Assembly (NCBI RefSeq): GCF_014640315.1
Contig: NZ_BMGS01000010.1
Span: forward strand, 1 to 64,000
DNA from: Hymenobacter glacieicola
GTDB lineage: Bacteria; Bacteroidota; Bacteroidia; Cytophagales; Hymenobacteraceae
Length of the DNA: 64,000 nucleotides
Direction: 5' to 3'
In this document: positions 32,791 to 41,555 of the stretch, one piece after another
Layout of the letters: the number at the start of each line of letters is the position of its first letter
Position numbering within the stretch: position 1 is the first letter of the stretch
Position numbers and translations under genes: made by a program
Notes under the pieces: generated by a model
Databases searched by the model: none
The model's input: the letters and a program-made list of their open reading frames with translations, nothing else
What the model was told of the DNA's origin: nothing

Positions 32791-34734
32791 TTACTGCTCC
32801 AGAACTCGGATTTTGAGCTGTGACGCGTGCTGAGGTGAGTGGTAGAGGCGGTGCGTAGCGGCTTGAAAGTCTTTTTCGTCGGCTTCGAAAATATTAGGGA
32901 CAAAGGTCTGCGGGTTGCGGTCAACTAGCGGAAACCAGCTGCTTTGCACCTGCACCATCAGGCGGTGACCCTTGCGGAAGGTGTGGCATAAGTCCTGGAC
33001 GGTGAAAGGCACGGCCGTTACCTGCCCCGGAACAAAGGCCTCGGGCTTGCTGAAGCTGTTGCGGAACCGGCCGCGCATCACCTCAGAACGCACCATTTGC
33101 TGGTAGCCGCCCAGCTTCACGGCCGGGTTCAGGCGGCTGTTGTTGGGCGTATTGTCGGGGTATACGTCAATTACCTTTACCACCCAGTCGGCATCGGTGC
33201 CGGTGGTAGCCACTTGTAGCAGCGCCTCAATTGGGCCGACCAGGGTCAGGTCTTCGGTGAGCACCTCGGTTTGATAGGTTAGCACATCGGGGCGGCGACT
33301 GGCAAAGCGTTGGTCGTCGGTCATGTACTCGCGGGTCATGCCCGTGGCCGTAGCCTCCGTGAAGGGCACCGGGTGGGCCGGGTCGCTGAGGTACTGGTCG
33401 AACTCCGGGCCGCTGCTGGGCTGCTCAAAGCCGATTTTACCGTTGGGCTGAAAGTAAAGCGTGCGTTCTTTCGTTTCGGTGGGCGGCCAAGCCGCAAAGG
33501 TGCGCCACCGGTTAGTGCCGCCCTCGAACACGGTGGCCTCGGGCATGGGGGCCGGCTTGCCGTCTTTCAGATACGACTTGAAAAACGGGGCCTCAATTTC
33601 TTTTTGATAGTACAAGGAAGGCGACTCACCGTAGGCCACGTTGCCTACCACCTCGCCGGTACCGCGGGCCCAGCCCCCGTGCACCCACGGGCCCATCACC
33701 AAACCATTGCGCATACCGGGATTCTGCTTTTCAATGGTTTCGTAGATTTTCAGGGCTCCAAATAGGTCCTCCGCATCGTTAAAGCCGCCCACGGTGAGTA
33801 CTGCCGTGCCTTTGTTCAGATTTTTGAGGTGGGGCCGCAGGTCGCGCGCCTGCCAGAACTCGTCATAGTTGGGGTGCTGGATTATTTCCTTCCAAAACGC
33901 CACCTTGCCCTGGTAGTACTTGGCATCGGCGTTTTTCAGCGGCCCCAGACGCATAAAGAAGTCGTAGCCGTCGGGGGTGCCGTGCTGGAAGGCCGGGTTG
34001 CCGGTAGGAGTGGGCTGGGGGCGAGGCAGGCCGAAGGAGGCCAGGAAGTTGAACGCATGCGGCAGGAAAAACGCCCCGTTATGGTGGAAATCGTCCCAAA
34101 ACCAGTCGGCAATGGGAGCCTGGGGTGAGGAAGCTTTCAGGGCCGGATGGCGGCTGAGCAGGCCGGTAGCGGTGTAGTAACCAGGGTAGCTGATGCCCCA
34201 CTGGCCTACCCGACCGTTATTCTTCGGACCTTTTTTGAGCAGCCACGCAATGGTATCGTACGTGTCGGTGCCCTCGTCAATGTCCTTTTTTCCCTTGTAC
34301 GCATCCTTCTCGGGGCGCACATTCACAAACTGGCCCTCCGACATGTACCGGCCCCGCACGTCCTGGTAGGCGAAAATGTAGCCCTCGTGCAGCATGGTGC
34401 TGCTTGGCCCCAGGCTCTTTTTGTACTTTCCCGAGCCGTAGGGGCCTACGGCGTAGGGCGTGCGGTTCAACATAATCGGGTACTTGACCTTGTCCGCATC
34501 CTTGGGGGCGTACACAATGGTGTAGAGCTTTACGCCGTCGCGCATCGGAATTTGGTACTCCAGCTTGTTGTAGTGTTGCTGGATGTAGAGCGTATCGGCC
34601 AGGGTAATGGCTAACTGCTGCTTGTCTGCCTCGGAGGGCAAAGGGTAGGTAACCGGGGTTTGCGCCAGGGCAACACCAGCGCCGCTGGCTAGCAGGGCCG
34701 CCAGGGCTGCGGGGCGGAGGTAGGGGTAGATCAT
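32791..34734 (-). CDS. Secreted CocE/NonD-family hydrolase (alpha-amino acid ester hydrolase / X-Pro peptidase S15-like)
   Basis: Serine hydrolase of 647 residues. The ATG at 34734 gives a signal peptide (MIYPYLRPAALAALLASGAG ending ALAQ). The longer reading to 34833 overlaps the divergent peptidase gene. The alpha/beta hydrolase domain has the nucleophile elbow WGISYPGYY (GxSYxG) near residue 195 and a helical cap. The C-terminal jelly-roll (DADWVVKVIDVYPDN) is typical of S15/CocE. The length and domain order match Xanthomonas-type amino acid ester hydrolases and glutaryl acylases. It is divergent from the M14 peptidase, so both may feed on peptides outside the cytoplasm. Confidence 0.88.
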   Translation of the reverse strand: MIYPYLRPAALAALLASGAGVALAQTPVTYPLPSEADKQQLAITLADTLYIQQHYNKLEYQIPMRDGVKLYTIVYAPKDADKVKYPIMLNRTPYAVGPYGSGKYKKSLGPSSTMLHEGYIFAYQDVRGRYMSEGQFVNVRPEKDAYKGKKDIDEGTDTYDTIAWLLKKGPKNNGRVGQWGISYPGYYTATGLLSRHPALKASSPQAPIADWFWDDFHHNGAFFLPHAFNFLASFGLPRPQPTPTGNPAFQHGTPDGYDFFMRLGPLKNADAKYYQGKVAFWKEIIQHPNYDEFWQARDLRPHLKNLNKGTAVLTVGGFNDAEDLFGALKIYETIEKQNPGMRNGLVMGPWVHGGWARGTGEVVGNVAYGESPSLYYQKEIEAPFFKSYLKDGKPAPMPEATVFEGGTNRWRTFAAWPPTETKERTLYFQPNGKIGFEQPSSGPEFDQYLSDPAHPVPFTEATATGMTREYMTDDQRFASRRPDVLTYQTEVLTEDLTLVGPIEALLQVATTGTDADWVVKVIDVYPDNTPNNSRLNPAVKLGGYQQMVRSEVMRGRFRNSFSKPEAFVPGQVTAVPFTVQDLCHTFRKGHRLMVQVQSSWFPLVDRNPQTFVPNIFEADEKDFQAATHRLYHSPQHASQLKIRVLEQ

Positions 34735-34940
34735 GGGTGGAAGAATGGGGTAGAAGTAAATAAGTGAGGCAAGGGTAAGGTAAGCACTAGCCGGCACGGT
34801 GCCCATATGGGGCTGAAGAAAGCGTGCAGCCAACGCACCTGAGTAGCATCTTTTCCTGCATTACACCGCACATTCTGCTTTCTTTGACCATCAAACCTTT
34901 CCTCAATCCGCTGGCAGAGGCCGGCGCTACCCCTACTTCC

Positions 34941-37514
34941 GTGCTTTACTCCCGATTACGCGCCGCCTGGCTCTGGCTTTGCTGCCTGCTGCTGGCACCG
35001 TCGGCGTTTGCTCAGACGGCCGCTACCCCCGACGGACCGTTGCTTACTCCTCGTCAGTTCCTGGGCTACGAACTGGGCACCCGGTTTACCCCCCACGCGG
35101 AGCTGCTCCGCTACGTCGACCATGTGGTGCAGCACAGCCCCGGCCAAATGAAGCTGCAGCGCTACGGCCGCACCTACGAAAACCGGCCCCTGGAACTGGT
35201 GTACGTGGCTACCCCCACCAACCTGAACAACCTCGATGACATCCGGCGCAACAACCTGCGCCTAGCGGGGCTGGAAAGCGGCGCCGCTGCTACCAAACAG
35301 CCCGCCGTGGTGTGGCTCAGCTACAACGTGCACGGCAATGAGGCCGTGTCGTCGGAGGCCGTGATGCAGGTGCTCTACGACCTGGCTAACCCCCAAAACC
35401 AGCAGATGCAGCAGTGGCTCCAGAACCTGGTGGTGATTGTGGACCCCTGCGTGAACCCCGACGGGCGCGACCGGTACGCGCAGTGGTATAACCGCGTGGC
35501 CAACCAGCAGCCCAACTCTTCGCCCCTAAGCTGGGAGCACCACGAGCCTTGGCCCGGCGGGCGCTACAACCATTACTACTTCGATTTGAACCGCGACTGG
35601 GCCTGGCAAACCCAGCAGGAAAGCCGCCAGCGCATCGCCGTGTACAACCAATGGCTACCCCAGGTCCACGCCGATTTTCACGAAATGGGCCCTAACAATC
35701 CCTACTACTTCTCGCCGGCGGCCAAGCCCTTCCACGCCGACCTTACGGAGTGGCAGCGCAAGTTTCAAAACGTCATCGGCGACTATAACCGCAAGGTGTT
35801 CGATAAGAATAACTGGCTCTACTTTACCCGCGAAACCTACGATCTGTTCGCGCCTTTTTACGGCGACACCTGGCCTTCCTTCAACGGGGCCATTGGCATG
35901 ACCTACGAGCAGGGTGGTGGTGGCCCGGCCGGCATTAGCTACACCAAAACCGATGGTGATACCCTGACCCTTACCCAGCGCATCGAGCACCACCATGCCA
36001 CCAGCTTGGCGACCATTCAGGCGGCCGCCGACCGCCACGACGAGCTGATCCGGGAGTTTCAGAAGTTTTACACCGATGCCCGCACCAAGCCCCGCGGTGA
36101 GTATAAATCCTACGTGCTGACGGGCTCCGCTGACCCTGGCCAGATGCGCGCCCTCACCCAGTACCTCGACCGCCAGCAAATCCGGTACGGCTACGCTACT
36201 AAGCGCAGCAAGCAGCAGGGCTATAACTACGCCACGGGCAAAACCGAAGGCGTGCAGATTCAGCCCCGCGACCTTGTAGTGAGCATGTACCAGCCGAAAT
36301 CAACGCTGGTGAAAGTGCTGTTCGAGCCCCAGGCCGCTTTAGAAGACTCCCTGACCTACGACCTCACGGCCTGGTCGTTGCCCTACGCGTTTGGCCTGAA
36401 TGGCTACGCGCTCAAAAGCAAGGTGGAGGCGAATAACTCGGCGCCCAGTAATCCGCGGCCGGTAACTGTCAGCTCGCAATCAACAACTGATAAACCCTAC
36501 GCGTATCTGGCGCGGTGGAACAGCCTGCAGGACATCCGTTTTCTGGGCCGCTTGCAGCAGCAGGGCGTGAAAGTGCGCGTGGCCGATGAGCCGTTTGAAA
36601 CCGAGGGCCAGCAGTATCAGCGCGGTACCCTCATCATTCCGCGGACTGGTAACGAGCGGCTCGGCGCCCGCTTTGACCAACTGGTGCGCGCCCAGGCCGA
36701 CTCAGCGGGCGTGCTGGTGCAGGCCGTGCAGTCGGGCCTTTCCACCACCGGCGGCGACCTGGGCTCCCGTTCCGTGCGCCCCCTGAAGCAGCCCAGCGTG
36801 GCTATTCTGGCGGGCCCCGGCGTTGATGCCACGGCTTTTGGGGAAGTATGGCACTTCTTCGAGCAGCAGATCGGCTACCCCGTGTCGGTGCTGGGTACCG
36901 ACTACTTCAACAGCGTCCCCCTGAGCAATTTCGACGTGCTCATCCTACCCGACGGGGGCTACGACAACATTCTGACGGAGCGTGGGCTGGAAAACGTGAA
37001 AACCTGGATTCGGGCCGGCGGCCGTTTGATTGCCCTGGAGGGGGCGTCGCGCTTTTTGGCGGGTAAAAAGGATTTTCTGCTGAAGCCCAAGCTCGCTGAC
37101 TCCACCGCTGCCAAGAAAAGCAATCCGTACGCCTCGCTGCGCCGCTACGCCGATGCTGAGCGCGAGCAAATTGGCGAGCGGGTGCAGGGCAGCGTCTACC
37201 GCGTGCAGCTGGATAACAGCCACCCGCTGGCATTCGGTTACGGCAGTACCTACTACGCCCTCCTGCGCGATACGCCCAACTACCGTTTCCTGCCCCAGGG
37301 CGGCTGGAACGTGGGCGTGCTAAAGAAAAACAGCTATGCCGCCGGCTTCACCGGTCGTAAAGCGCAGCGCGCCCTCACCGATACGTTCGTGCTGGGCACC
37401 CAGGACCTGGGCCGGGGACAGGTAGTGTACCTAGCCGACAACCCATTATTCCGGGCTTTTTGGCAAGGCGGCAAGCTCCTGTTCGGCAACGCCGTGTTTA
37501 TAGTGGGCCAGTAA
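34941..37514 (+). CDS. Secreted M14 zinc carboxypeptidase with C-terminal GATase-like domain
   Basis: Periplasmic or extracellular metallopeptidase of about 857 residues. GTG 34941 is chosen because it gives an ideal signal peptide (LYSRLRAAWLWLCCLLLAPS ending AFAQ). TTG 34884 and GTG 34824 are in-frame alternatives. The zinc ligands lie in HGNEAVSSE (HxxE) and the later VHADFHEMG; the catalytic Glu is in MTYEQGGGGPAG. After the catalytic domain (about 25-350) and a linker, residues about 620-740 look like a class I glutamine amidotransferase fold (VAILAGPGVDATAF, FDVLILPDGGYDN). That combination is known in Bacteroidota M14 proteins. Confidence 0.88.
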   Translation: MLYSRLRAAWLWLCCLLLAPSAFAQTAATPDGPLLTPRQFLGYELGTRFTPHAELLRYVDHVVQHSPGQMKLQRYGRTYENRPLELVYVATPTNLNNLDDIRRNNLRLAGLESGAAATKQPAVVWLSYNVHGNEAVSSEAVMQVLYDLANPQNQQMQQWLQNLVVIVDPCVNPDGRDRYAQWYNRVANQQPNSSPLSWEHHEPWPGGRYNHYYFDLNRDWAWQTQQESRQRIAVYNQWLPQVHADFHEMGPNNPYYFSPAAKPFHADLTEWQRKFQNVIGDYNRKVFDKNNWLYFTRETYDLFAPFYGDTWPSFNGAIGMTYEQGGGGPAGISYTKTDGDTLTLTQRIEHHHATSLATIQAAADRHDELIREFQKFYTDARTKPRGEYKSYVLTGSADPGQMRALTQYLDRQQIRYGYATKRSKQQGYNYATGKTEGVQIQPRDLVVSMYQPKSTLVKVLFEPQAALEDSLTYDLTAWSLPYAFGLNGYALKSKVEANNSAPSNPRPVTVSSQSTTDKPYAYLARWNSLQDIRFLGRLQQQGVKVRVADEPFETEGQQYQRGTLIIPRTGNERLGARFDQLVRAQADSAGVLVQAVQSGLSTTGGDLGSRSVRPLKQPSVAILAGPGVDATAFGEVWHFFEQQIGYPVSVLGTDYFNSVPLSNFDVLILPDGGYDNILTERGLENVKTWIRAGGRLIALEGASRFLAGKKDFLLKPKLADSTAAKKSNPYASLRRYADAEREQIGERVQGSVYRVQLDNSHPLAFGYGSTYYALLRDTPNYRFLPQGGWNVGVLKKNSYAAGFTGRKAQRALTDTFVLGTQDLGRGQVVYLADNPLFRAFWQGGKLLFGNAVFIVGQ

Positions 37515-37539
37515 GCGCTAAGACCACTTAAGAAAACAA

Positions 37540-37572
37540 GAAGGCCCCGTTGGTAGTACCGACGGGGCCTTC
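37540..37572. terminator. Bidirectional terminator
   Basis: gaaggccccgt (37540-37550) pairs with acggggccttc (37562-37572). It lies between the M14 gene and the convergent lysine-rich protein gene. Confidence 0.8.
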
Positions 37573-37595
37573 TGTGCTCTAAAAAGAGGAGCAGA

Positions 37596-37913
37596 TTAAT
37601 CTACTACGTCCTCAGCTTTGTTTTTAACGGCTTTAGCGCCTTTTTTCACGGCACGACCGGTTTTGTTAGCACCTTTTTTTACCACGCTACCCGTTTTCTT
37701 GCCAGCGTACTTAACGTCTTCTTTCGTGTTGTACGCCTTCTGACCGGCTTTGGTGCGGCCCGAGCGGGCCTCTACTTTCACCGTGCCATTGTCACGCTCT
37801 TCAATAGTGGTTTTAGCGCCGGATGCATCATCACGGACAGTGGTTTTGTCGCCTTGGGCGAAGGCAGCCGTCGAAAAAACTACGGCGGCGGCCAGCATTA
37901 GTATCTTTTTCAT
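37596..37913 (-). CDS. Secreted lysine-rich small protein
   Basis: A 105-residue exported protein: signal peptide MKKILMLAAAVVFSTAAFAQ, then a charged, low-complexity mature part. The C-terminal 40 residues are a repeated Lys/Ala/Gly pattern (KKTGSVVKKGANKTGRAVKK, GAKAVKNKAEDVV) with a heptad-like period. It is strongly basic, so it may bind DNA, lipopolysaccharide or other polyanions in the periplasm (inference). The upstream region is long and AT-rich, with an inverted repeat that may regulate it. No family is recognised. Confidence 0.7.
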   Translation of the reverse strand: MKKILMLAAAVVFSTAAFAQGDKTTVRDDASGAKTTIEERDNGTVKVEARSGRTKAGQKAYNTKEDVKYAGKKTGSVVKKGANKTGRAVKKGAKAVKNKAEDVVD

Positions 37914-38469
37914 GAGGAGAGTCTGATTGAGAATAGATTCTGAGTCCTTATACGGCGTGGTAAAAATTGGTTGTAGAATCCCGCAACAGCCCGGGGCGTG
38001 CCTGCGCCTGAAAAGTCGGCAGTAAACGTCTCGCTACTCCTAGTTCAACCGAGGAATCTAAACTACCCATGCCGGGCCGGACGAAGATAGATTCCTGGCC
38101 TGCGCAGTAAATGGCAAAAAGAAAAGGCTTCTCAGCTAAGGTCAAAATTAGCTTCTATTGCACCCAAAGAAGGTTTTATGCTATTGTTCTTAACCTGCTT
38201 TGTAATTATCAAATATCAATAATGGTAAAGCAAAATGGCACGTATTATGCTTTACTTTTTAAAATTATACAATAAACGTAAAGCATAATTTTGTTAGGTA
38301 AGCTTCACTTATTTACTAAATATGGAAATAATGAAGCACACTTCAAAAAAGGTCTCAGCAGAGCTAGTAACCCTATGATGAAGGCAAGATAGCGCAGGGT
38401 GTGGTATGCACAAATTTAGGATGGTTGCTAGGCGAAGATAATTACCCTTCCCTTGTTACTATAAACGCC
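37914..38469. other. 556-bp AT-rich intergenic region with inverted repeat
   Basis: No gene is seen; the longest credible frame is a handful of codons. The part 38150-38350 is much AT-richer than the window average. A perfect 12-bp inverted repeat (38244-38255 with 38278-38289) is present, with a further gtaaagca copy near 38224-38232. It is upstream of the lysine-rich protein gene and downstream of queA. Confidence 0.6.
38244..38289. repeat. 12-bp perfect inverted repeat attatgctttac/gtaaagcataat
   Basis: The arms are 38244-38255 and 38278-38289 with a 22-base AT-rich spacer. It is operator-like rather than terminator-like, since the arms are A/T-rich. Confidence 0.6.
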
Positions 38470-39702
38470 TTACGGAAGCAGTAAAGAGGAGTCACCGTAA
38501 CTTAGAAAGCGGTAGTTGTGCGCCAGTGCGTGGTCGTAAACGCGCTGCCAATCTGGGCCGAGTAGGGCCGCCACAAGCAGGAGCAACGTGCTTTCGGGCT
38601 GATGAAAGTTCGTGATAAGGCCGCGCACCATGCGGAACTGGTAGCCGGGGGCAATCAGCAGTTGCGTGGTGGCGTGCAAGGTAGCAGAACCAGTCGCTTC
38701 CAGGTGCGCTAGTAGGGCGGCTAGTGCGGTGGTAACTGCAATATCGGGCCGGCCTTCGTAAGGCTGCCATTGGCTTACGTGCCAGGTGGGCTCGGCAGTG
38801 GGCTGCTCCACGAGCTGGGCTCCGAGCCAGTACAGGCTTTCAAGCGTGCGTAAGCTGGTTGTGCCCACCGGAATGATGGGGTGGGGCAACTGCTCCAGCA
38901 GCTGACGCAGGGTAGCGGCCGTCACGCTGATGGGCTCTCCGTGCATGGGGTGGCCAGCCATAGACTCGGCCTTCACCGGCTGGAAGGTGCCCGCACCCAC
39001 GTGCAGGGTCACGCGCGCAGTAGGAACGGCGCGAGTTGTCAGCTCGGTTAAAACTGCATCTGAGAAGTGTAGGCCGGCTGTAGGAGCCGCTACGGCCCCT
39101 TCGTGGGCAGCATACACCGTTTGGTAGCGGATAGCATCAGCGGCCGTATCAGTGCGGTTGAGGTAGGGGGGAAGGGGCAGGTGGCCAGCCCCACGCAGTA
39201 CTTCAGCGAAGGGCAACAGAGCCGGCTCCCAGCTAAACCGAATAAGCGCGTAGCCTTCGCCCTGCTCCGCCCGCTCTGCCGTAAGCAGGGCCGGTTGGCC
39301 TGCTACCTCAAACTCCACCGTTACGGGGCCAGTTTTCCAGCGCTTACCGTTACCTACCAGGCATTTCCAAACGCAACTTCCGGTTTGCTGCATGGCTGGC
39401 TCAATGGCCCGGTGCGGAGCTACTGGCTCCAGGCAAAACAGCTCCACTACTCCACCCGTAGGCCGCCGGGCAAATAGCCGGGCCTGTACTACCTTGGTAT
39501 CATTGAAAACCAGAAGGCTGTGAGAGGGCAGTAGCGCCGGGATTTCGTAAAAGTGCCGGTCCGTCAGCTCGCCGCTTTGGTAAACCAGTAGCCGCGACTG
39601 GTCACGGTCGGGCAAGGGCTCGGGCGCAATGCGTTGCGGGGGTAGCTGGTAAGTAAAGTCGTGGATGGAAAGCTGACGGGGGTCGGGCGTAGGAGCACTC
39701 AT
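38470..39702 (-). CDS. queA: S-adenosylmethionine:tRNA ribosyltransferase-isomerase
   Basis: Penultimate step of queuosine synthesis: it transfers the ribosyl part of S-adenosylmethionine to preQ1 in tRNA, making epoxyqueuosine. It has 410 residues. The N-terminus LSIHDFTYQLPPQRIAPEPL and the conserved LVFNDTKVVQARLF, GAGTFQPVKAE, PTAGLHFS and FHQPESTLLLLVAALLG segments identify the family. The ATG at 39702 is chosen; the TTG at 39711 lies inside the promoter box. TATCTTTG sits 6 bases before the ATG, predicting a nearly leaderless transcript. Confidence 0.96.
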   Translation of the reverse strand: MSAPTPDPRQLSIHDFTYQLPPQRIAPEPLPDRDQSRLLVYQSGELTDRHFYEIPALLPSHSLLVFNDTKVVQARLFARRPTGGVVELFCLEPVAPHRAIEPAMQQTGSCVWKCLVGNGKRWKTGPVTVEFEVAGQPALLTAERAEQGEGYALIRFSWEPALLPFAEVLRGAGHLPLPPYLNRTDTAADAIRYQTVYAAHEGAVAAPTAGLHFSDAVLTELTTRAVPTARVTLHVGAGTFQPVKAESMAGHPMHGEPISVTAATLRQLLEQLPHPIIPVGTTSLRTLESLYWLGAQLVEQPTAEPTWHVSQWQPYEGRPDIAVTTALAALLAHLEATGSATLHATTQLLIAPGYQFRMVRGLITNFHQPESTLLLLVAALLGPDWQRVYDHALAHNYRFLSYGDSSLLLP

Positions 39703-39708
39703 AGCCCG

Positions 39709-39716
39709 CAAAGATA
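39709..39716 (-). promoter_or_regulatory. -7 box TATCTTTG of queA
   Basis: Perfect TAnnTTTG on the minus strand, six bases from the ATG, as for rnhB and (five bases) plsC. Confidence 0.6.
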
Positions 39717-39761
39717 ATTCAGGGCGCAGCAGTATAGCCTAACAAGCTGAGTAAGACAGAA

Positions 39762-39814
39762 CGCAAAAGGCCCGACATACAGAGCTGCTAACTCTGCATG
39801 TCGGGCCTTTTGCG
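39762..39814 (-). terminator. Terminator of the methyltransferase-like gene
   Basis: cgcaaaaggcccgacat (39762-39778) pairs perfectly with 39798-39814 over 17 bp, with an inner agag/ctct stem. It lies 63 bases beyond the stop of the gene at 39877. Confidence 0.85.
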
Positions 39815-39876
39815 GTGGAAAGGTCTTTTTCTTTATCTATCTACTTTCCCTCGCAAACGTTGAGTTCTCGAGCCTT

Positions 39877-40650
39877 TTACTTCTGGAAGAACAGCAAGTG
39901 CTGCTGAGGTAGTGTTTCTACTGAATCGGTAAGGCGGAGCCCAATGGCCGCCATTTCACGCCGAACCTGAGCTACACTCATCTTGTGGATACGCTTGATG
40001 GCGACTTTCGGATCCTCGGCCCGATATTCGACCAACGCTACCCGACCAGTAGGAGTCAGGGAATTGCGGATGGCGCGCATCATTTCCCTTGGGTGGTCAA
40101 ACTCGTGGTAGGCATCCACGATAAGCACCAGATCTACGCCTTTGGCGGGGAGATTGGGGTTGTCGGTTGTGCCGCGCACCGGCACCACATTATGGATATG
40201 GCGCTTCTCGGTGGTTTCGCGCAGAGCAGCCAACATTTCCGGCTGAATGTCCACGGCCAGCACTTTGCCTTTGGGTACCAGCGAACTCATCCGAAACGTG
40301 AAATAGCCCGTGCCCGCGCCAATATCGGCTACCACATCGGTAGGCTTCAGCTTCAGTTCCCGCAGCAGAATATCGGTGCCTTCCTCCTGCTGCCGGTCGG
40401 TGCGTTCCAGCCAGCCGGCGCCTTCATGGCCCATTACGTGCGCAATCTGGCGGCCCATATAGTAGGTGCTGATACCATTGGGGTCCTGAGGAGCTCGCCG
40501 CTCATAGCCGCTGGTATCGGGTAGGGCGCGGCGATTTTCCTCGACTAGCTGCGCGGCGGTGCTTTCGGTGAGAGGTTGCGTGCAGGCCCATTGCCCGAGT
40601 AGAAAACCAGCTGCGCCTAAGGAAAGCAAATACTTTATTGGGAAGGACAT
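39877..40650 (-). CDS. Class I SAM-dependent methyltransferase with exported/lipoprotein-like N-terminus
   Basis: A 257-residue protein. The SAM-binding Rossmann motif VADIGAGTGYFTFRM (about 105-120) is intact, followed by VLAVDIQPEML and VDLVLIVDAYHEFDHP. The N-terminus from the ATG at 40650 (MSFPIKYLLSLGAAGFLLGQ, then WACTQ) is a hydrophobic signal followed by Cys, like a lipoprotein signal with an imperfect lipobox. An extracytoplasmic methyltransferase would be odd because SAM is cytoplasmic, so the segment may instead be a membrane anchor with the enzyme inside. The substrate is unknown; no quinone or lipid genes are adjacent. Confidence 0.8.
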   Translation of the reverse strand: MSFPIKYLLSLGAAGFLLGQWACTQPLTESTAAQLVEENRRALPDTSGYERRAPQDPNGISTYYMGRQIAHVMGHEGAGWLERTDRQQEEGTDILLRELKLKPTDVVADIGAGTGYFTFRMSSLVPKGKVLAVDIQPEMLAALRETTEKRHIHNVVPVRGTTDNPNLPAKGVDLVLIVDAYHEFDHPREMMRAIRNSLTPTGRVALVEYRAEDPKVAIKRIHKMSVAQVRREMAAIGLRLTDSVETLPQQHLLFFQK

Positions 40651-40822
40651 ATGCACGGGTGCAAATAAACAGCGCAACCTTAACATCCTAGCCGACGGAA
40701 CCGTTCGGCTGCGCAAGAATCAACAAAAAATAACCCTCGCTTAAATGCCTGCGTAGCCGAATAAAGGCTGAATTAGAACAAGCAGAACCACAGAATTAAT
40801 CCAGTTTTCTGTTTTCGTTTTT

Positions 40823-40829
40823 TACTTTG
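40823..40829 (+). promoter_or_regulatory. Promoter-like TACTTTG of the alanine-rich lipoprotein
   Basis: A short -7 variant within a T-rich run, about 50 bases before the ATG at 40880. Confidence 0.35.
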
Positions 40830-40879
40830 GCCCGTACAAGTCCCGTTTCCATACTATTCACCCTAATTTCTTTTCGCTC

Positions 40880-41482
40880 ATGAAACACCTATCCGGACTC
40901 CTGCACAAGCTGACGGCTGTTGCCGCTGTGGCTGTAGCCCTGACCAGCTGCAACCGCGCCGAGTACGCCATGCTGCCCAAAACGTCATCTGCTTACCACG
41001 GTGCCCAGCGGGGTGTGGTAGTAGCGCCCGCACCCGTTGCTACTCCAGTTGCGGTAGAAGCTCCCACCGTAGCTGCCTCAGCAGCAGAAGCTCCAGCAGT
41101 AACAGCTACCCAGGTTTCCCAACCTGCATCAACCGCTCCATTAGCTACTTCAGCTACTGCTGCTAGCCAAAAGGTTGTTGCCGAGCCAGCTTCGGCCCAT
41201 TCCGCTACTAAAGCCGCTCCTAAAACCATTAAGTTGAATATGGCTCAGAAGGTGATGCTAGCTAAACTAGATAGAAAGGCCGATAAAGTTGCTGCTAAGC
41301 TTACCAAAACTGATACTGCTTCAACCAACGCTATAAGCCGCAATCTGAAGTTAGGTATTATATTGGTATTGATAGGAGCCCTGATTACCATTCTGCCTGG
41401 AGGTATCTTTAGTTTACTTGGTAGTATTGTAGCCATCATTGGTATTGTGTTCATCATCCTGGCGTTGTTGGATATGGCTTAA
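40880..41482 (+). CDS. Alanine-rich lipoprotein with C-terminal membrane hairpin
   Basis: A 200-residue protein of unknown function. The lipoprotein signal MKHLSGLLHKLTAVAAVAVA ends at LTSC (Cys near residue 24). An Ala/Pro/Val/Thr-rich linker (about 45-115) and a short basic stretch follow. At the C-terminus two adjacent hydrophobic segments (about 155-198, GIILVLIGALITILPGGIFS then LLGSIVAIIGIVFIILAL) form a membrane hairpin. Lipidation at one end and a membrane hairpin at the other is an unusual mix. The linker is built from degenerate codons of a few amino acids. Confidence 0.7.
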   Translation: MKHLSGLLHKLTAVAAVAVALTSCNRAEYAMLPKTSSAYHGAQRGVVVAPAPVATPVAVEAPTVAASAAEAPAVTATQVSQPASTAPLATSATAASQKVVAEPASAHSATKAAPKTIKLNMAQKVMLAKLDRKADKVAAKLTKTDTASTNAISRNLKLGIILVLIGALITILPGGIFSLLGSIVAIIGIVFIILALLDMA

Positions 41483-41504
41483 ACCAGCTTACCAGGCATA
41501 CTTT

Positions 41505-41540
41505 TCAAAAAGCCTTTTCCAACTGGAAAAGGCTTTTTGA
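41505..41540. terminator. Perfect 16-bp bidirectional terminator
   Basis: tcaaaaagccttttcc (41505-41520) pairs with 41525-41540 around loop aact. It serves the lipoprotein gene and convergent priA. Confidence 0.9.
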
Positions 41541-41555
41541 TTTATGCATAGCATC

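Noticed and set aside
38310..38400. Short frame MEIMKHTSKK in the AT-rich gap
   Set aside because: Only 18 codons, with no ribosome site or conservation argument.
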